The notes under the pieces: model-generated
Seen by the model: the letters and a program-made list of their open reading frames with translations, nothing else
Databases searched by the model: none
What the model was told of the DNA's origin: nothing
Origin: CAVVUC01 sp963751395
Lineage (GTDB): Bacteria > Verrucomicrobiota > Verrucomicrobiia > Chthoniobacterales > Chthoniobacteraceae
DNA: 64,000 nucleotides
Direction of reading: 5' to 3'
Assembly: GCA_963751395.1 (NCBI GenBank)
Contig: CAVVUC010000001.1
Coordinates: forward strand, 1,885,155-1,949,154
Shown here: positions 7,772-16,868 of the stretch, one piece after another
How positions within the stretch are numbered: position 1 is the stretch's first letter
Layout: each line of letters starts with the position of its first letter
Translations under genes and position numbers: made by a program

Positions 7772-8905
7772 TCATGCGCGACGGCAGTGGGGAGCGGGCG
7801 GAGCGCGTCCGGAGTTCCAGGAAGCGAGCAGGCGCATGAGCGGGATCATCGGCGTGCCGCAGCAGGGGCAAAGGGGAGCGGGTTTTTGCGGTGGAGGATC
7901 GGCCGGCCCGAGGACGATGGGGCATCCGGTATGAAAGGCGATGCGCTCGCGCTTTTCCCGGGCGGCGGGATGGCAAAACCCGTATCGGCGGATCGCGCGC
8001 ATCCCCAGGGGCAGGACATGACGCAGATAGCGTCGCACGAACTCGATGCCGGACACCTTTTCCACCCGCCGGGCGTTGCCGTGGGTCCGGTCTTTCCACG
8101 AAAAGGTGACGCCCGTTTCGTCGATGGAAAGAATGCGGGAGTCGCCGATGGCGGTGCTGCAGACGTAGGCGCCGAGATATTGGATGACCCGCTGCCCGTC
8201 GCCGAAGGGCTGGAGATGCACGCCCCAGTCTTTCTTCCAAACGCCGGGATCCACTGCGGGCAGCCGTTCGCCCTCCGGGAGCTGGCGAAGCGCATGGAGC
8301 TTGCGCGCGAAGAGCTGCCGGAACGCGCTTCGCAGCACAGGCTGCGGCACGAGGAACCCGGGGCTTTTGACGCTGACAACGCGGCCAGCGGCATCGATGC
8401 CCGCGCCCGGCACAACGCAGTGGATATGGGGGTGAAAGAGCAGGCGCTGGTTCCATGTGTGGAGGATCATCGTGAACCCGCTGCGAACGGCCCCGAGCCA
8501 GCGCGGGCTGGCAAGGGTCTCCGAGAGCGCTTCGGAGGCCGCCGCGAAAAAGACATCGAACACCGGCTTTGCCGCGGGGCCGAAAAAGAGTCCCCGCAGT
8601 TCCCCGGGCACCGTGAACGTGACCATGAAACAGGGAGCGCCGACCCGTTTGCCCAGCTCGCGCCCGACCCATTGCGCGGTGGCCTCCCTGCCGCATTGCG
8701 GGCAGGAGCGGTGGTTGCAGGAATGGAATGCGAACCGGCTGGTCCCGCACCGGGCGCAGGCATGGACGTGCCCGCCCATGGCCGCCGTGCGGCAATGGGT
8801 GATCGCCCAAATGGCGCGACGCCGCGCCCGTCCCTGCACGGGATGTTCGCGCAGGAACTCGGGCAGGAATCGGCGCAGCGCCCCGATCACGGTGGCGGCT
8901 GCCAT
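7772..8905 (-). CDS. tnpA: IS91-family HUH transposase
   Basis: 377 residues. An N-terminal zinc-binding region has paired Cys motifs (CARCGTS, then CNHRSCPQCG). The HUH motif is HPHIHCVVPG in mid-protein, and the tyrosine region is LGAYVCSTAIGD. These nick and join single-stranded DNA for rolling-circle transposition. A C-terminal CPCCG motif is also present. The frame is intact. It is preceded 17 bp upstream by the tyrosine recombinase gene of the same element. Confidence 0.88.
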   Translation of the reverse strand: MAAATVIGALRRFLPEFLREHPVQGRARRRAIWAITHCRTAAMGGHVHACARCGTSRFAFHSCNHRSCPQCGREATAQWVGRELGKRVGAPCFMVTFTVPGELRGLFFGPAAKPVFDVFFAAASEALSETLASPRWLGAVRSGFTMILHTWNQRLLFHPHIHCVVPGAGIDAAGRVVSVKSPGFLVPQPVLRSAFRQLFARKLHALRQLPEGERLPAVDPGVWKKDWGVHLQPFGDGQRVIQYLGAYVCSTAIGDSRILSIDETGVTFSWKDRTHGNARRVEKVSGIEFVRRYLRHVLPLGMRAIRRYGFCHPAAREKRERIAFHTGCPIVLGPADPPPQKPAPLCPCCGTPMIPLMRLLASWNSGRAPPAPHCRRA

Positions 8906-8922
8906 GAGGCCGGAAGGGTTCC

Positions 8923-9732
8923 TTACCGGGGCAGATCACTGGTGAGTTGTTCGACGAGCGCGCGGCTGTTCTGGTCGCTGCGGTGGGTGACATGCAGATA
9001 AACCATGGTGGTGTCGATCTGCTTGTGCCCGAGCAGCGACTGCACGGTGTGCAAACTCGCCCCGGCCTCGATCAGGTGGGTGGCGAAGCTGTGGCGCAGG
9101 GTGTGGACCGTGGCGTCGGGAATGCCGAGTTCCCTGCGCGCGACCACGATCAGGCGCTGGAGGGAACTCACCGGCATCGGCGAGGCGGCCCGCCGCATCC
9201 GCCCGGCAAGCTTCTCCGGGGTGCAGGGTCCGCGTCCGGCATTGGGGAAAAGCAGGACCGGGTGCCGGTGGAACGCCCAGTAGCGCCGCAGGTCCTCCAC
9301 CATCTCCGGCGCGAGCGGGACCATCCGGTCCCTGCCTCCCTTCCTGCCGCGCACCATCAGCTTGCCCTCGTCGCCCAGGATGGCATGCACCGTGAGCGAA
9401 AGACATTCCGAGAGACGCAGCCCGGCGCAGTAGATGAGCTTGACCGGGATGCGGTAGCGCCGCAGGCGGATCGAGCCCAGTAGTCGCATGACCTGCCCGC
9501 GGGTGAGTACGGCGGGAAGCTCGTCGTGGTCGCGCGTGCGGATCTGGGAAAACACCTTCCACTCGGCGCGGCCCAGCATTTCGACAAAGAAAAGCCGGGC
9601 GCAGGCGACCGTCTGGCGGATCGTCTTCGGCCTCCAGGCCTTCCGGGTTTTGACATGGAGGATGTAATCGCGGAACTGGTCCTCGCCCAGCGTGGCCGGA
9701 TCGGCCTGGAAATGCTCGTGAAGAAGCCGCAT
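8923..9732 (-). CDS. Tyrosine recombinase of the IS91-like element
   Basis: 269 residues. The catalytic core is complete: Arg in CAGLRLSE, HTLRHSFATHL, GHKQ, and Tyr in TTMVYLH. The N-terminal SAM-like domain is short: in the same frame, codons upstream of the ATG at 9732 still look like family sequence (RTRHSYYRA) but reach a TGA with no start codon between. The protein may therefore begin late, or its N-terminus may be frameshifted. Its role in transposition of this IS91 subgroup is not settled. Confidence 0.8.
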   Translation of the reverse strand: MRLLHEHFQADPATLGEDQFRDYILHVKTRKAWRPKTIRQTVACARLFFVEMLGRAEWKVFSQIRTRDHDELPAVLTRGQVMRLLGSIRLRRYRIPVKLIYCAGLRLSECLSLTVHAILGDEGKLMVRGRKGGRDRMVPLAPEMVEDLRRYWAFHRHPVLLFPNAGRGPCTPEKLAGRMRRAASPMPVSSLQRLIVVARRELGIPDATVHTLRHSFATHLIEAGASLHTVQSLLGHKQIDTTMVYLHVTHRSDQNSRALVEQLTSDLPR

Positions 9733-9859
9733 CGCCCGGTAGTAGCTGTGCCGGGTGCGCGGCGGTGATGCTGCCCGGGCTGCCTTTCACGGTAAACCCA
9801 TCATTTCATGAACCGTTGTCCCATTGCGGTATCGCGCATCAATCCATCTTGAAAATCCT

Positions 9860-12800
9860 TCAGTAAATATCCGTGGTGGTGCTGCGAGTTTTCTTGTATT
9901 GGACTTCAGCGGCATCGGTGTTTTCCGGGAGGGGCGGGCCCGCGTAGATGACAGCGAATTCCGCCAGCGCGGAGGTGTGGTCCTTGCCGTAGGCGTGATA
10001 GGCGGTCAGCCATGGAAGTGCCGACGCCAATGCCGGTATCGTGAGGTCTTCAATATAGCTCGAAAGCGCGGTAAGGCGGAGATGGCGGGTGGTGATCGCT
10101 TCCGGGAATGTCACCGTCTGCGGCGACCAGGTGGAAGCAAGCTCGCCGCTGGAAATCTCGCGCCAGGTGGTGCCATCGACGCTGGCCTCCAGGGAATACC
10201 GGCGGATGTCCCCGCAGTGGTTGCGGTCGTTCTGCCGGTTCATCACGACAAACCCCTTCATCGTCACCGGATTGGGAAAGCTGATGTCGAGGGTGTGCGG
10301 GTGCCTGGCACCTTTGCTTCCACCGGCCAGCCAGAACGTGTTTGGGTCGCCGTCAAATGCCGCGTCGGCTCCCTTCGTTTGGGACGTGGCTCCCAGCTTT
10401 CGCATGACCAGGGAATCGAACCACAGACCGCGCACCTGTTCGGGACTGAGCGAGACGGCCGGACGGAACCGGTCCCCGGCGGCATAGGCGAGCAGGGACC
10501 GGCGCAATTGCCGGGCGACCGGACGCTTCTCCAGATCCTTGGTCAGGTCGAGCGAGCAGGCGAGAAGGCGGCCGGGACCGACTTTGGCCTCGAAGATGAC
10601 GCCGAGTTTCCAGTTGCGGTTCCAGTCGTCGATGGCCTGGACGATCGGCTGAAAGCTGTGCGGCAGGCGATCCAGGTTCACGGTGCGGGCGTCCCGGACG
10701 ATTTCGGTCCACTGCCAGTCGCAGTGGGCATCGGTCGGGAACCCTGCCAGGGCCGGGTGCTTCGCATCGCACCAGATGCCGAGCATCCGGCTCCAGCCCG
10801 GCCCCATCTGCCGGTTCCAGATGATCGGGACATCGTCCAAGGTTGGGCTCGACCAGCCGAGATCGGCGGAGCGGGCGAGGAACAGGACGCGGCCGCCTGC
10901 GGCGAGTCTGGCTTCGGCTTCATTCCACGAGCGGGTGACCAAGACATCGGCCGGCCAGGCGGAGGGAGTGGTCGGGTCGGGATAGACCCAGAAGTTCCAG
11001 TCGTTCCAGATTTGGTCGTTGAGGCGAACTGTGAGCTTGCAGGCCTGCGGAGTGCGAATGTTCGCCAGATCGAAGCGGATCGGGTCGTTCAGCTTGGTGA
11101 GGCCGACCGGCAGCGTGCAGGGCGACCACTTTCCGGAGCCAAGGGTGCGGCCATCGTAGCCGGAGATTTCCCAGGAGAATGCCGCGCTCTGTAGCGGGGC
11201 CGCGCCGTAGTGTGCGACTTCGACCGTTGCATCGAGGGTTTCGTTGGTGGTGAACGTGCGCCTGGTGAGGCGGGCGAGGGGAACGGTGGGCGAGCAGAAC
11301 CGCCGCCATTCGCTGGCGGTGACGTATCCTTTTTCCTCCCAGAAGGGATCCAGCGGCGCGACCAGCGAGGTGCCCTGACCGACGTAGTCGTGGAGGTCGA
11401 GCAGTTCGAAACCCGCGAAGTTTGCGGTGCGCAGGTTGGCCTCGATGTCCTCCTTGTAGCAGGCGGCCTGGAAGCGGCCCGAGGCGCGGGCGAAGTCGTG
11501 GTTCTTCTCCAGCAGGCCGTGCGCGGCGGCCGAGTCCCGAAAAATCTCGTAGTTTCCGGGTCGCATGTAACCGGTGAATTTCCGGATCACGTCGAAGTCG
11601 GGGTAGGCGCACCACTGGCCGATTTCGTGGGCGATGACCGGGACAGGAACCTTCGCGACGGTCGCCGAATAATCGCGACCGAACCAGCCGGGCTTGTTGC
11701 GCACGGGGTGGCGGGCGACCTCACCCACGGTGGTGAAGTCAATTTTGTCCACAGGCCCCGGTGCATCCCGGTCCACAAAGCCGGTGGCGCTGCTGTAGAA
11801 CCGCCGGGGATCGGTGTTGCGAGAATGTTCCGCCCAGCGCGGGAGGACGTCTCTCCAGCGTCCCTTGGGTTCATTGGTTGGCGACAGCAGGACAAACGAC
11901 GGGTGGTTGCCGTAGGCCCGCAGGATCCGCTCCGTTTCCAGATAGAGCATCTTTTCGATCGGCGAGCCGGGATCGAACGCATTCCACATGCCGGTTTCGA
12001 TGAGCAGATACAGCCCGAGTTCGTCGGCGGCGACGAAGGCGGCGTCGGGCGGGCAGGTACGAGTGAAAGCGGATGTGATTGAGCCCCCATTCCTTGCAGG
12101 TCCCGAAGATCTTCCGCCAGTAAGCCGGATCGGTGGGCGGGTAGCCGGTGATCGGGAAGTCGCCGCCATGGTGCGTGCCGCGCAGGTGGATCAGGCGGCC
12201 ATTGATCGTGAACCGCTTGCCGTCGATGCGGAAGTCGCACAGGCCGAACGCGATCGTGCGGGAATCGACGCCCGTTGTTTCTCCTGTCAGGGAAACCTTC
12301 AGGCGATGGAGGGCCGGATGGAACTCGTCCCACAACTCCGCTGTGTCACCCAGGCGAAGCACGGTTTCGAACGCGCCGCCCCGGGCATCCCATTGCACCG
12401 GGACTGTCTGGCTGGCCGCGATCGCGCCTTGGGGCGTTTCCACTTCCAGCCGGATGGCTCCCTTACCGTCCTTCGTGGTGGAGTTGCCCAGGGTGCCGGC
12501 GACCTTCACCGATTTCGCGGCCGCGTAAGGGTAAATCCGCACTTCGTCCAGCCAGACCGGCGGAGTGCTGCGCAGTTCGATGGCACCGGTGATGCCGTTC
12601 CAGGTGCCGGCCAGGGAATCGGAGACGGCGTGGGCGTCGGGCCGGTAAGGCAGGATCATCCGGTTATCGACGCGGATTGTCAGCCGGTGCTTGCCGGGCG
12701 CGACGATGCCGAGATCGAATTCGTGCGGCGTGACGAGGCTGTTGTTCGTGCCAACGGGCGTGTCGTCCAGCCATGCCTGGGTCTCCCAGCGTGTTCGTTC

Positions 12801-13259
12801 GAGGAACAGCGCAACACGCCGGCCCTTCCATCCGGCGGGGATGACGATGTCACGCTGATACCAGGCGGTGCCGAGGTAGTGACGCGGTGGTTGGCAGGTG
12901 AAGGGCACCTTGATGTTGCCGGGTTTGGTGTAGGCTTGGTAATCGGCGCGCAGGAACCAGTGGTGGTCGCAAAGACCGAGCACCCACGGCGTGGTGGTGC
13001 TGATTTCATCGCCATATCCCTGCGCCTGGAGGACACCGGGAAGCTGGATTTTGCCGTCGAGGTCGCGGGCGAACCATTTGTCCGGAATGCCCTTGTCGGT
13101 CCGGTCGAGTGCAAATCGCCAGGTTCCGGCCAGGGATGCGGATTCCGAAAGGGATGCCGACTGCGTTACTGTTTGCGGGGCAGATACCGCCTGGCCAGCC
13201 GCTTCTCCCCAGGCCAACGTCAATCCCATCGTCGCGATTATTCCCGCTTTGAGCCGCAT
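9860..13259 (-). pseudogene. Secreted GH2-family glycoside hydrolase with C-terminal F5/8-type domain, frameshifted
   Basis: Two overlapping reading frames together make one protein of about 1,130 residues. The N-terminal part (from the ATG at 13259) has a signal peptide, a jelly-roll sugar-binding domain, an Ig-like domain and the start of the barrel (GLNHIRFHSYLP). Near 12050 the frame shifts by one base and continues as PDAAFVAADELGLYLLIETG. The second frame carries the acid/base region SPTNEPKGR and the probable nucleophile region HEIGQW. The C-terminus has an F5/8 type C (discoidin-like) domain (AFDGDPNTFWLAG to RHLRLTAL). Substrate is unknown. The shift may be a real mutation or a sequencing error in a C/G-rich run. 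Confidence 0.8.
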
Positions 13260-13329
13260 CGATTACTCCTTGTGTTGTGGTCCTTGTGTTCTGGGTATAT
13301 CGCAAAAGCAGTCCAAGTCAGAGGCACGA

Positions 13330-13380
13330 TTACTTGGCTCCTTTCATCGCGATGTAGTCATCGTTGACGGTGTGAAACAC
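13330..13380 (-). pseudogene. C-terminal remnant of an unidentified gene
   Basis: Sixteen codons and a stop read VFHTVNDDYIAMKGAK between the GH3 and GH2 genes. They look like the end of a protein, and a motif GGGTCAGACCCG sits right upstream, as at other breakpoints in this window. Family unknown. Confidence 0.35.
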
Positions 13381-13443
13381 GGGTCAGACCCGACCCCGTC
13401 AACTGACACTGGAACCGATGACTTTCGTTTGTGATTGGCGGTT

Positions 13444-15768
13444 TTACTCCTTGTATTCGACCGTCCCGTTGAGGCGGATGTCCTCGGAGGACGAGCCGGC
13501 CATGAGCTGGATTTCGCCCGCTTCGGCGACCCATTTGCCATCCTTCCAGAACTTGATTTCCTCGAAGCCGACCGGAAAGGTGATTTCGCGCTTTTCACCC
13601 GGTTTGAGCGTGATGCGTTGGAAGCCCTTCAGTTCCTTGACCGGGCGGACGAGGGAGGTGAAATCCTGGCGGATGTAGAGTTGGACCACCTCGTCGCCCT
13701 CGCGTTTGCCGGAATTGGTGATGGTGAGTGTGACCGTTGCCGGTTTGTCCGGGGTAATCGGACCGTTGATTTTCAGGCCGCTGTAATCAAACGTTGTGTA
13801 GCTGAGTCCGTGTCCGAATGGAAACAGCGCCCCGCCCAGTTTTTTCGGATCATTGTCTTTGCCATAATAATTGACCGGGCCGGTGAGGGGCGGGTGGTTG
13901 TAATACCAGGGGGACTGGCCGACGTTGCGCGGAAAGGAAAGCGGGAGTTTTCCGCCGGGGTTGATATCGCCAAAGAGGACCTGGGCAATGGCCGTTCCGG
14001 ACGATTGTCCGAGGTAGAAGGCTTGGAGAATGGCGGGGACGTTCTCCTTGATCCAACCAACCGAGTGGGCGTTGCCGCTGTTGAGAATCACCACAACCGG
14101 CTTGCCGGTGGCCTGCATGGCCTCGACGAGCGCCTGCTGGCCGCCCGGAAGATCGAGCGTGTCGCGGTCGAGGTTTTCGCCAAGTTGGATGCGGCCATGG
14201 CCGACCACGGCCACGATGACATCGGAGGATTTGGCTTTTTCAACGGCTTCGGCAAGGAGCCTCGCCCCGTCGGGTTCCGTCCCTGCAAACGAATCGACCG
14301 GATGCTGGCTCGGATGCTGTTTCCCGGCGAGCCTCTGGCATCCCTGGGCATAATCCACTTTGACGGGTGTGCCTTCCGCCGCCTTCTTTATTCCATCAAC
14401 GGCCGTGACGAAAAACTTCGGCTGTCCGGTGCTATATCCTCCGAGGTTGACTTGGGACGCGAGTGGACCGGTGACCAGGATTTTTTGCGCTTTCGATTTA
14501 GCGAGCGGGAGAAGCGCCTTGTCGTTTTTCAGGAGCACGACGGATTTCTGGGCCGCCTTGAGAGCGAGGGCGTCGGCCTTCGGATCGCTGACAATTTTTT
14601 TCCAGTCCGCGTGTTTGCCGCTTTCCGGCGTGTCGAATTGTCCGGCGGCGATGAGTTTGGCCCAAACATCGTCCTCGCCTTGGTAATTCTTGATGGCATC
14701 GCCCGTGGCGTCCTTGTTTTTTACCGGGGACACAGCGTCGGCTTTTTTCGGCTCCGCGAGACCGAGAAGGATGACTTTTGCCCGCAGAACGCGCGCGGCA
14801 GCCTTGTCGATGACCTCCTCGGAGATCTTGCCATCCCGGACGGCCTTGACGAGTTTCTGGTTCCATTTGCCTGCGAGTTCCATATCCACACCGGCCTTCA
14901 TGGCGGCAATGACCGAGGCTTCCACATCCTTCACGACCCGGTGGCCGCCATGTCCGCCGCCGGTCCCGACCTTGGGAATGTCGCCCATGTCGGACGTCAC
15001 GAACCCCTTGAAGCCCCACTCGTCGCGGAGGACGGTTTGGAGGAGCCAGGAATTCATGTGGCAGGGGACGCCGTTGATGGCGTGGTGGGCTGGCATGATC
15101 GACATCGTGCCAGCCTCCCTGACGGCGGCTTCAAACGGGCGCAGGTGGTTCTCGCGAAGATTGCGCTCGGAGGTCTCGAATCCCTCGCCGTTCGCGCCGG
15201 CCCAGGGCTCGCCATCCGCCACGAAATGTTTCGGGGTGGCGATCAGGCGGTTTGGGCCGAGTTTCGCGTCGCCTTTGCCCTGGATGCCGTTGATGTAGGC
15301 CACCCCCAACCGGGAGACAAGATAAGGGTCCTCCCCGTAGCTTTCCTCCACGCGGCCCCAGCGGGGATCGCGCGAAATGGCAAGCATCGGTCCGAAGGTC
15401 TGCGAGATGCCCACGGCCCGCGCCTCGCGGGCGATGGTCGTGGCAATTTTCTCCAGAAGGACCGGATCAAATGTCGCGCCGAGCGAGATGGACTGCGGAA
15501 AACTCGTGCATCCCGAGGCCACGGCCCCGTGGAGGGTCTCGCCTGATGCGAGATGGGGGATGCCCAGGCGGGGAACGCCGTTTGGCGTGTGGGAAAATGT
15601 TTGAAGAACCTTTTCCTCAAGCGTCATTTTTGGAAGAAGCCCTGCCACCAGTTGTTTGGCAGCGGCCTCGCGCTCGCCAAAGGAGACGGTGGAATTCGGG
15701 GCTGCGTTGAGGTGGAGGGCCAGCGAGAAACAGGCGACCGTGGCCAGGATGGATTGCGGGATTTTCAT
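13444..15768 (-). CDS. Secreted GH3-family glycoside hydrolase (beta-glucosidase-like)
   Basis: 774 residues from the ATG at 15768, with a signal peptide (about 1-22). The N-terminal GH3 barrel contains RDPRWGRVEESYGEDPYL, KHFVADGE and the nucleophile motif FVTSDMGD. The second alpha/beta domain follows (VVAVVGHGRIQLGENLDRD), and a C-terminal fibronectin-III-like domain ends the protein (GDEVVQLYIRQ to LKGFQRITLKPGE). Family members release terminal beta-linked sugars such as glucose or xylose in the periplasm. The frame is intact. A longer start 16 codons upstream is less likely because it precedes the signal peptide. Confidence 0.88.
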   Translation of the reverse strand: MKIPQSILATVACFSLALHLNAAPNSTVSFGEREAAAKQLVAGLLPKMTLEEKVLQTFSHTPNGVPRLGIPHLASGETLHGAVASGCTSFPQSISLGATFDPVLLEKIATTIAREARAVGISQTFGPMLAISRDPRWGRVEESYGEDPYLVSRLGVAYINGIQGKGDAKLGPNRLIATPKHFVADGEPWAGANGEGFETSERNLRENHLRPFEAAVREAGTMSIMPAHHAINGVPCHMNSWLLQTVLRDEWGFKGFVTSDMGDIPKVGTGGGHGGHRVVKDVEASVIAAMKAGVDMELAGKWNQKLVKAVRDGKISEEVIDKAAARVLRAKVILLGLAEPKKADAVSPVKNKDATGDAIKNYQGEDDVWAKLIAAGQFDTPESGKHADWKKIVSDPKADALALKAAQKSVVLLKNDKALLPLAKSKAQKILVTGPLASQVNLGGYSTGQPKFFVTAVDGIKKAAEGTPVKVDYAQGCQRLAGKQHPSQHPVDSFAGTEPDGARLLAEAVEKAKSSDVIVAVVGHGRIQLGENLDRDTLDLPGGQQALVEAMQATGKPVVVILNSGNAHSVGWIKENVPAILQAFYLGQSSGTAIAQVLFGDINPGGKLPLSFPRNVGQSPWYYNHPPLTGPVNYYGKDNDPKKLGGALFPFGHGLSYTTFDYSGLKINGPITPDKPATVTLTITNSGKREGDEVVQLYIRQDFTSLVRPVKELKGFQRITLKPGEKREITFPVGFEEIKFWKDGKWVAEAGEIQLMAGSSSEDIRLNGTVEYKE

Positions 15769-16245
15769 GGGGGGACGGATTCTCCGTATGAGAGAAAATC
15801 GCCGGCGATGCGTCAATAGCGGTCTGCGGAATTTTCACAGAAACAACGGTGTCCAAGGTAAATGTGAAAATGCAGGCCCGTGGCGGCGGATTGATGGGTT
15901 GCCTGAGCCGCATTTTCCAATGCGAATCCCTCAGCCCCCGCTCGCCATTCTGCTCATTGGCCTGATGGGCGCAATCCGCAGACGGGGTCCTTGAAACTTG
16001 ACAGGCTCCTTGCGCCAAGCCAGCCGGCGAGGCGCAACATTTGGAATTGAAGATCGGGCAATGGACCGGCGAAGCGGCGTTCGTTCCCGTCGGCGTGCGT
16101 CAAGTGTCAAGGTCTGACCAGGTCGGCTGACCCCGTCCGCAAACCGACCTCGCCAAAATAGTGAGGAAGCTAAACTCTCAGTCAAGAATTGTCGCCTGAC
16201 TCCATCTCCGATCTCCCGTCTTCCATCTCCCCTCCCACCCTTCCC
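15769..16245. other. Intergenic stretch with gene debris
   Basis: No convincing gene. It contains one copy of an 83-bp repeat (see 16015-16097) followed by GGTCTGACCAGGTCGGCTGA, similar to motifs at 13380 and 22510 that also sit at broken genes. Confidence 0.5.
16015..16097 (+). repeat. 83-bp repeat, copy 1 (gene-tail fragment)
   Basis: Nearly identical to 23067-23149 on the same strand. In both it can be read as the end of a protein (KPAGEAQHLELKI, QWTGEAAFVPVGV). The parent gene is not recognised. Confidence 0.8.
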
Positions 16246-16867
16246 CGCCCGCCCGATCAACGGCGGCGCGCTCGAACACGCCGGCCCGAAGATCGGCCGC
16301 TGGTTCGTGGAACCGAAATACAACGGCTGGCGCGCGCTCGTCCACGTCCCCACCGGCGCCATGTTCAACCGGCACGGCAAACGGCTCACCATCGAGAAGG
16401 AATTCGCCAGCGCGCTCAACGTCCTCCGCGACTGCTGCGGGAACATCGTTGACTGGCTCGATTGCGAAGCCCTCGAACGTCGGCACGGCATCGGGCGCGG
16501 CACGCTCATCGTGTTCGACTTCCTGCCGTTGAGCGACCGCTGGTTCACCTACGAGGAACGCCGCCACCACCTCGGCGGTCTGCCCGTTCTTCCGATCACC
16601 GAGCAACCGGCACATTACCATGCCTGTCTCGCGCCAGCCTGGGAGGAATGCGGCCGCCCGCGCCGGCCGGGCAAAAGCAACACGGAAAGTTTGTGGCACG
16701 ACCTGCCGGAAATCAACCGCGCCTGGAACACCACCGGACTAAGCGAGTTCTACGAGGGCATCGTGATGAAGCGCGCCGATTCCCCCTATCCCATGAAGCT
16801 CCGCAGCGCCGGCACCGAAACCCCGCACTGGATGAAGCACAGATGGATGCCAACGTCCGAAAAATGA
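16246..16867 (+). pseudogene. ATP-dependent-ligase-like protein, copy 1, start lost
   Basis: A conserved frame from about 16246 (ARPINGG, then WFVEPKYNGWRALV) to the stop matches the intact gene at 43438-44220. Nucleotidyltransferase motifs are present: I (KYNGW), III (DCEALERR), IV (YEGIVMKR) and V (WMKHRW). No start codon precedes the conserved N-terminus; a GTG at 16307 would begin only two residues before motif I. The copy therefore looks 5'-truncated or decayed, though the catalytic core is complete. It abuts the hsdR stop on the other strand. Confidence 0.6.
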
Positions 16868-16868
16868 A

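Larger units (their letters stand above)
7499..9793 (-). mobile_element. IS91-like element with accessory tyrosine recombinase
   Basis: Contains a HUH (Y1/Y2-type) transposase and, upstream of it, a tyrosine recombinase; such two-gene IS91 relatives are known. IS91-type elements insert next to GAAC or CAAG with the oriIS end beside that tetranucleotide. Here the transposase reads leftward, so oriIS should be at the left, and the left flank is GAAC/CAAG (7495-7501), exactly at the end of the attC. The right (terIS) end was not identified and is set approximately. Confidence 0.6.

Noticed and set aside
13435..15546. 703-codon plus-strand open frame
   Set aside because: Complete antisense shadow of the GH3 gene, a common effect of high GC. 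The same applies to plus frames at 9824-11194 and 11988-13367 and to the minus frames at 7443-8993 and 46829-48121.
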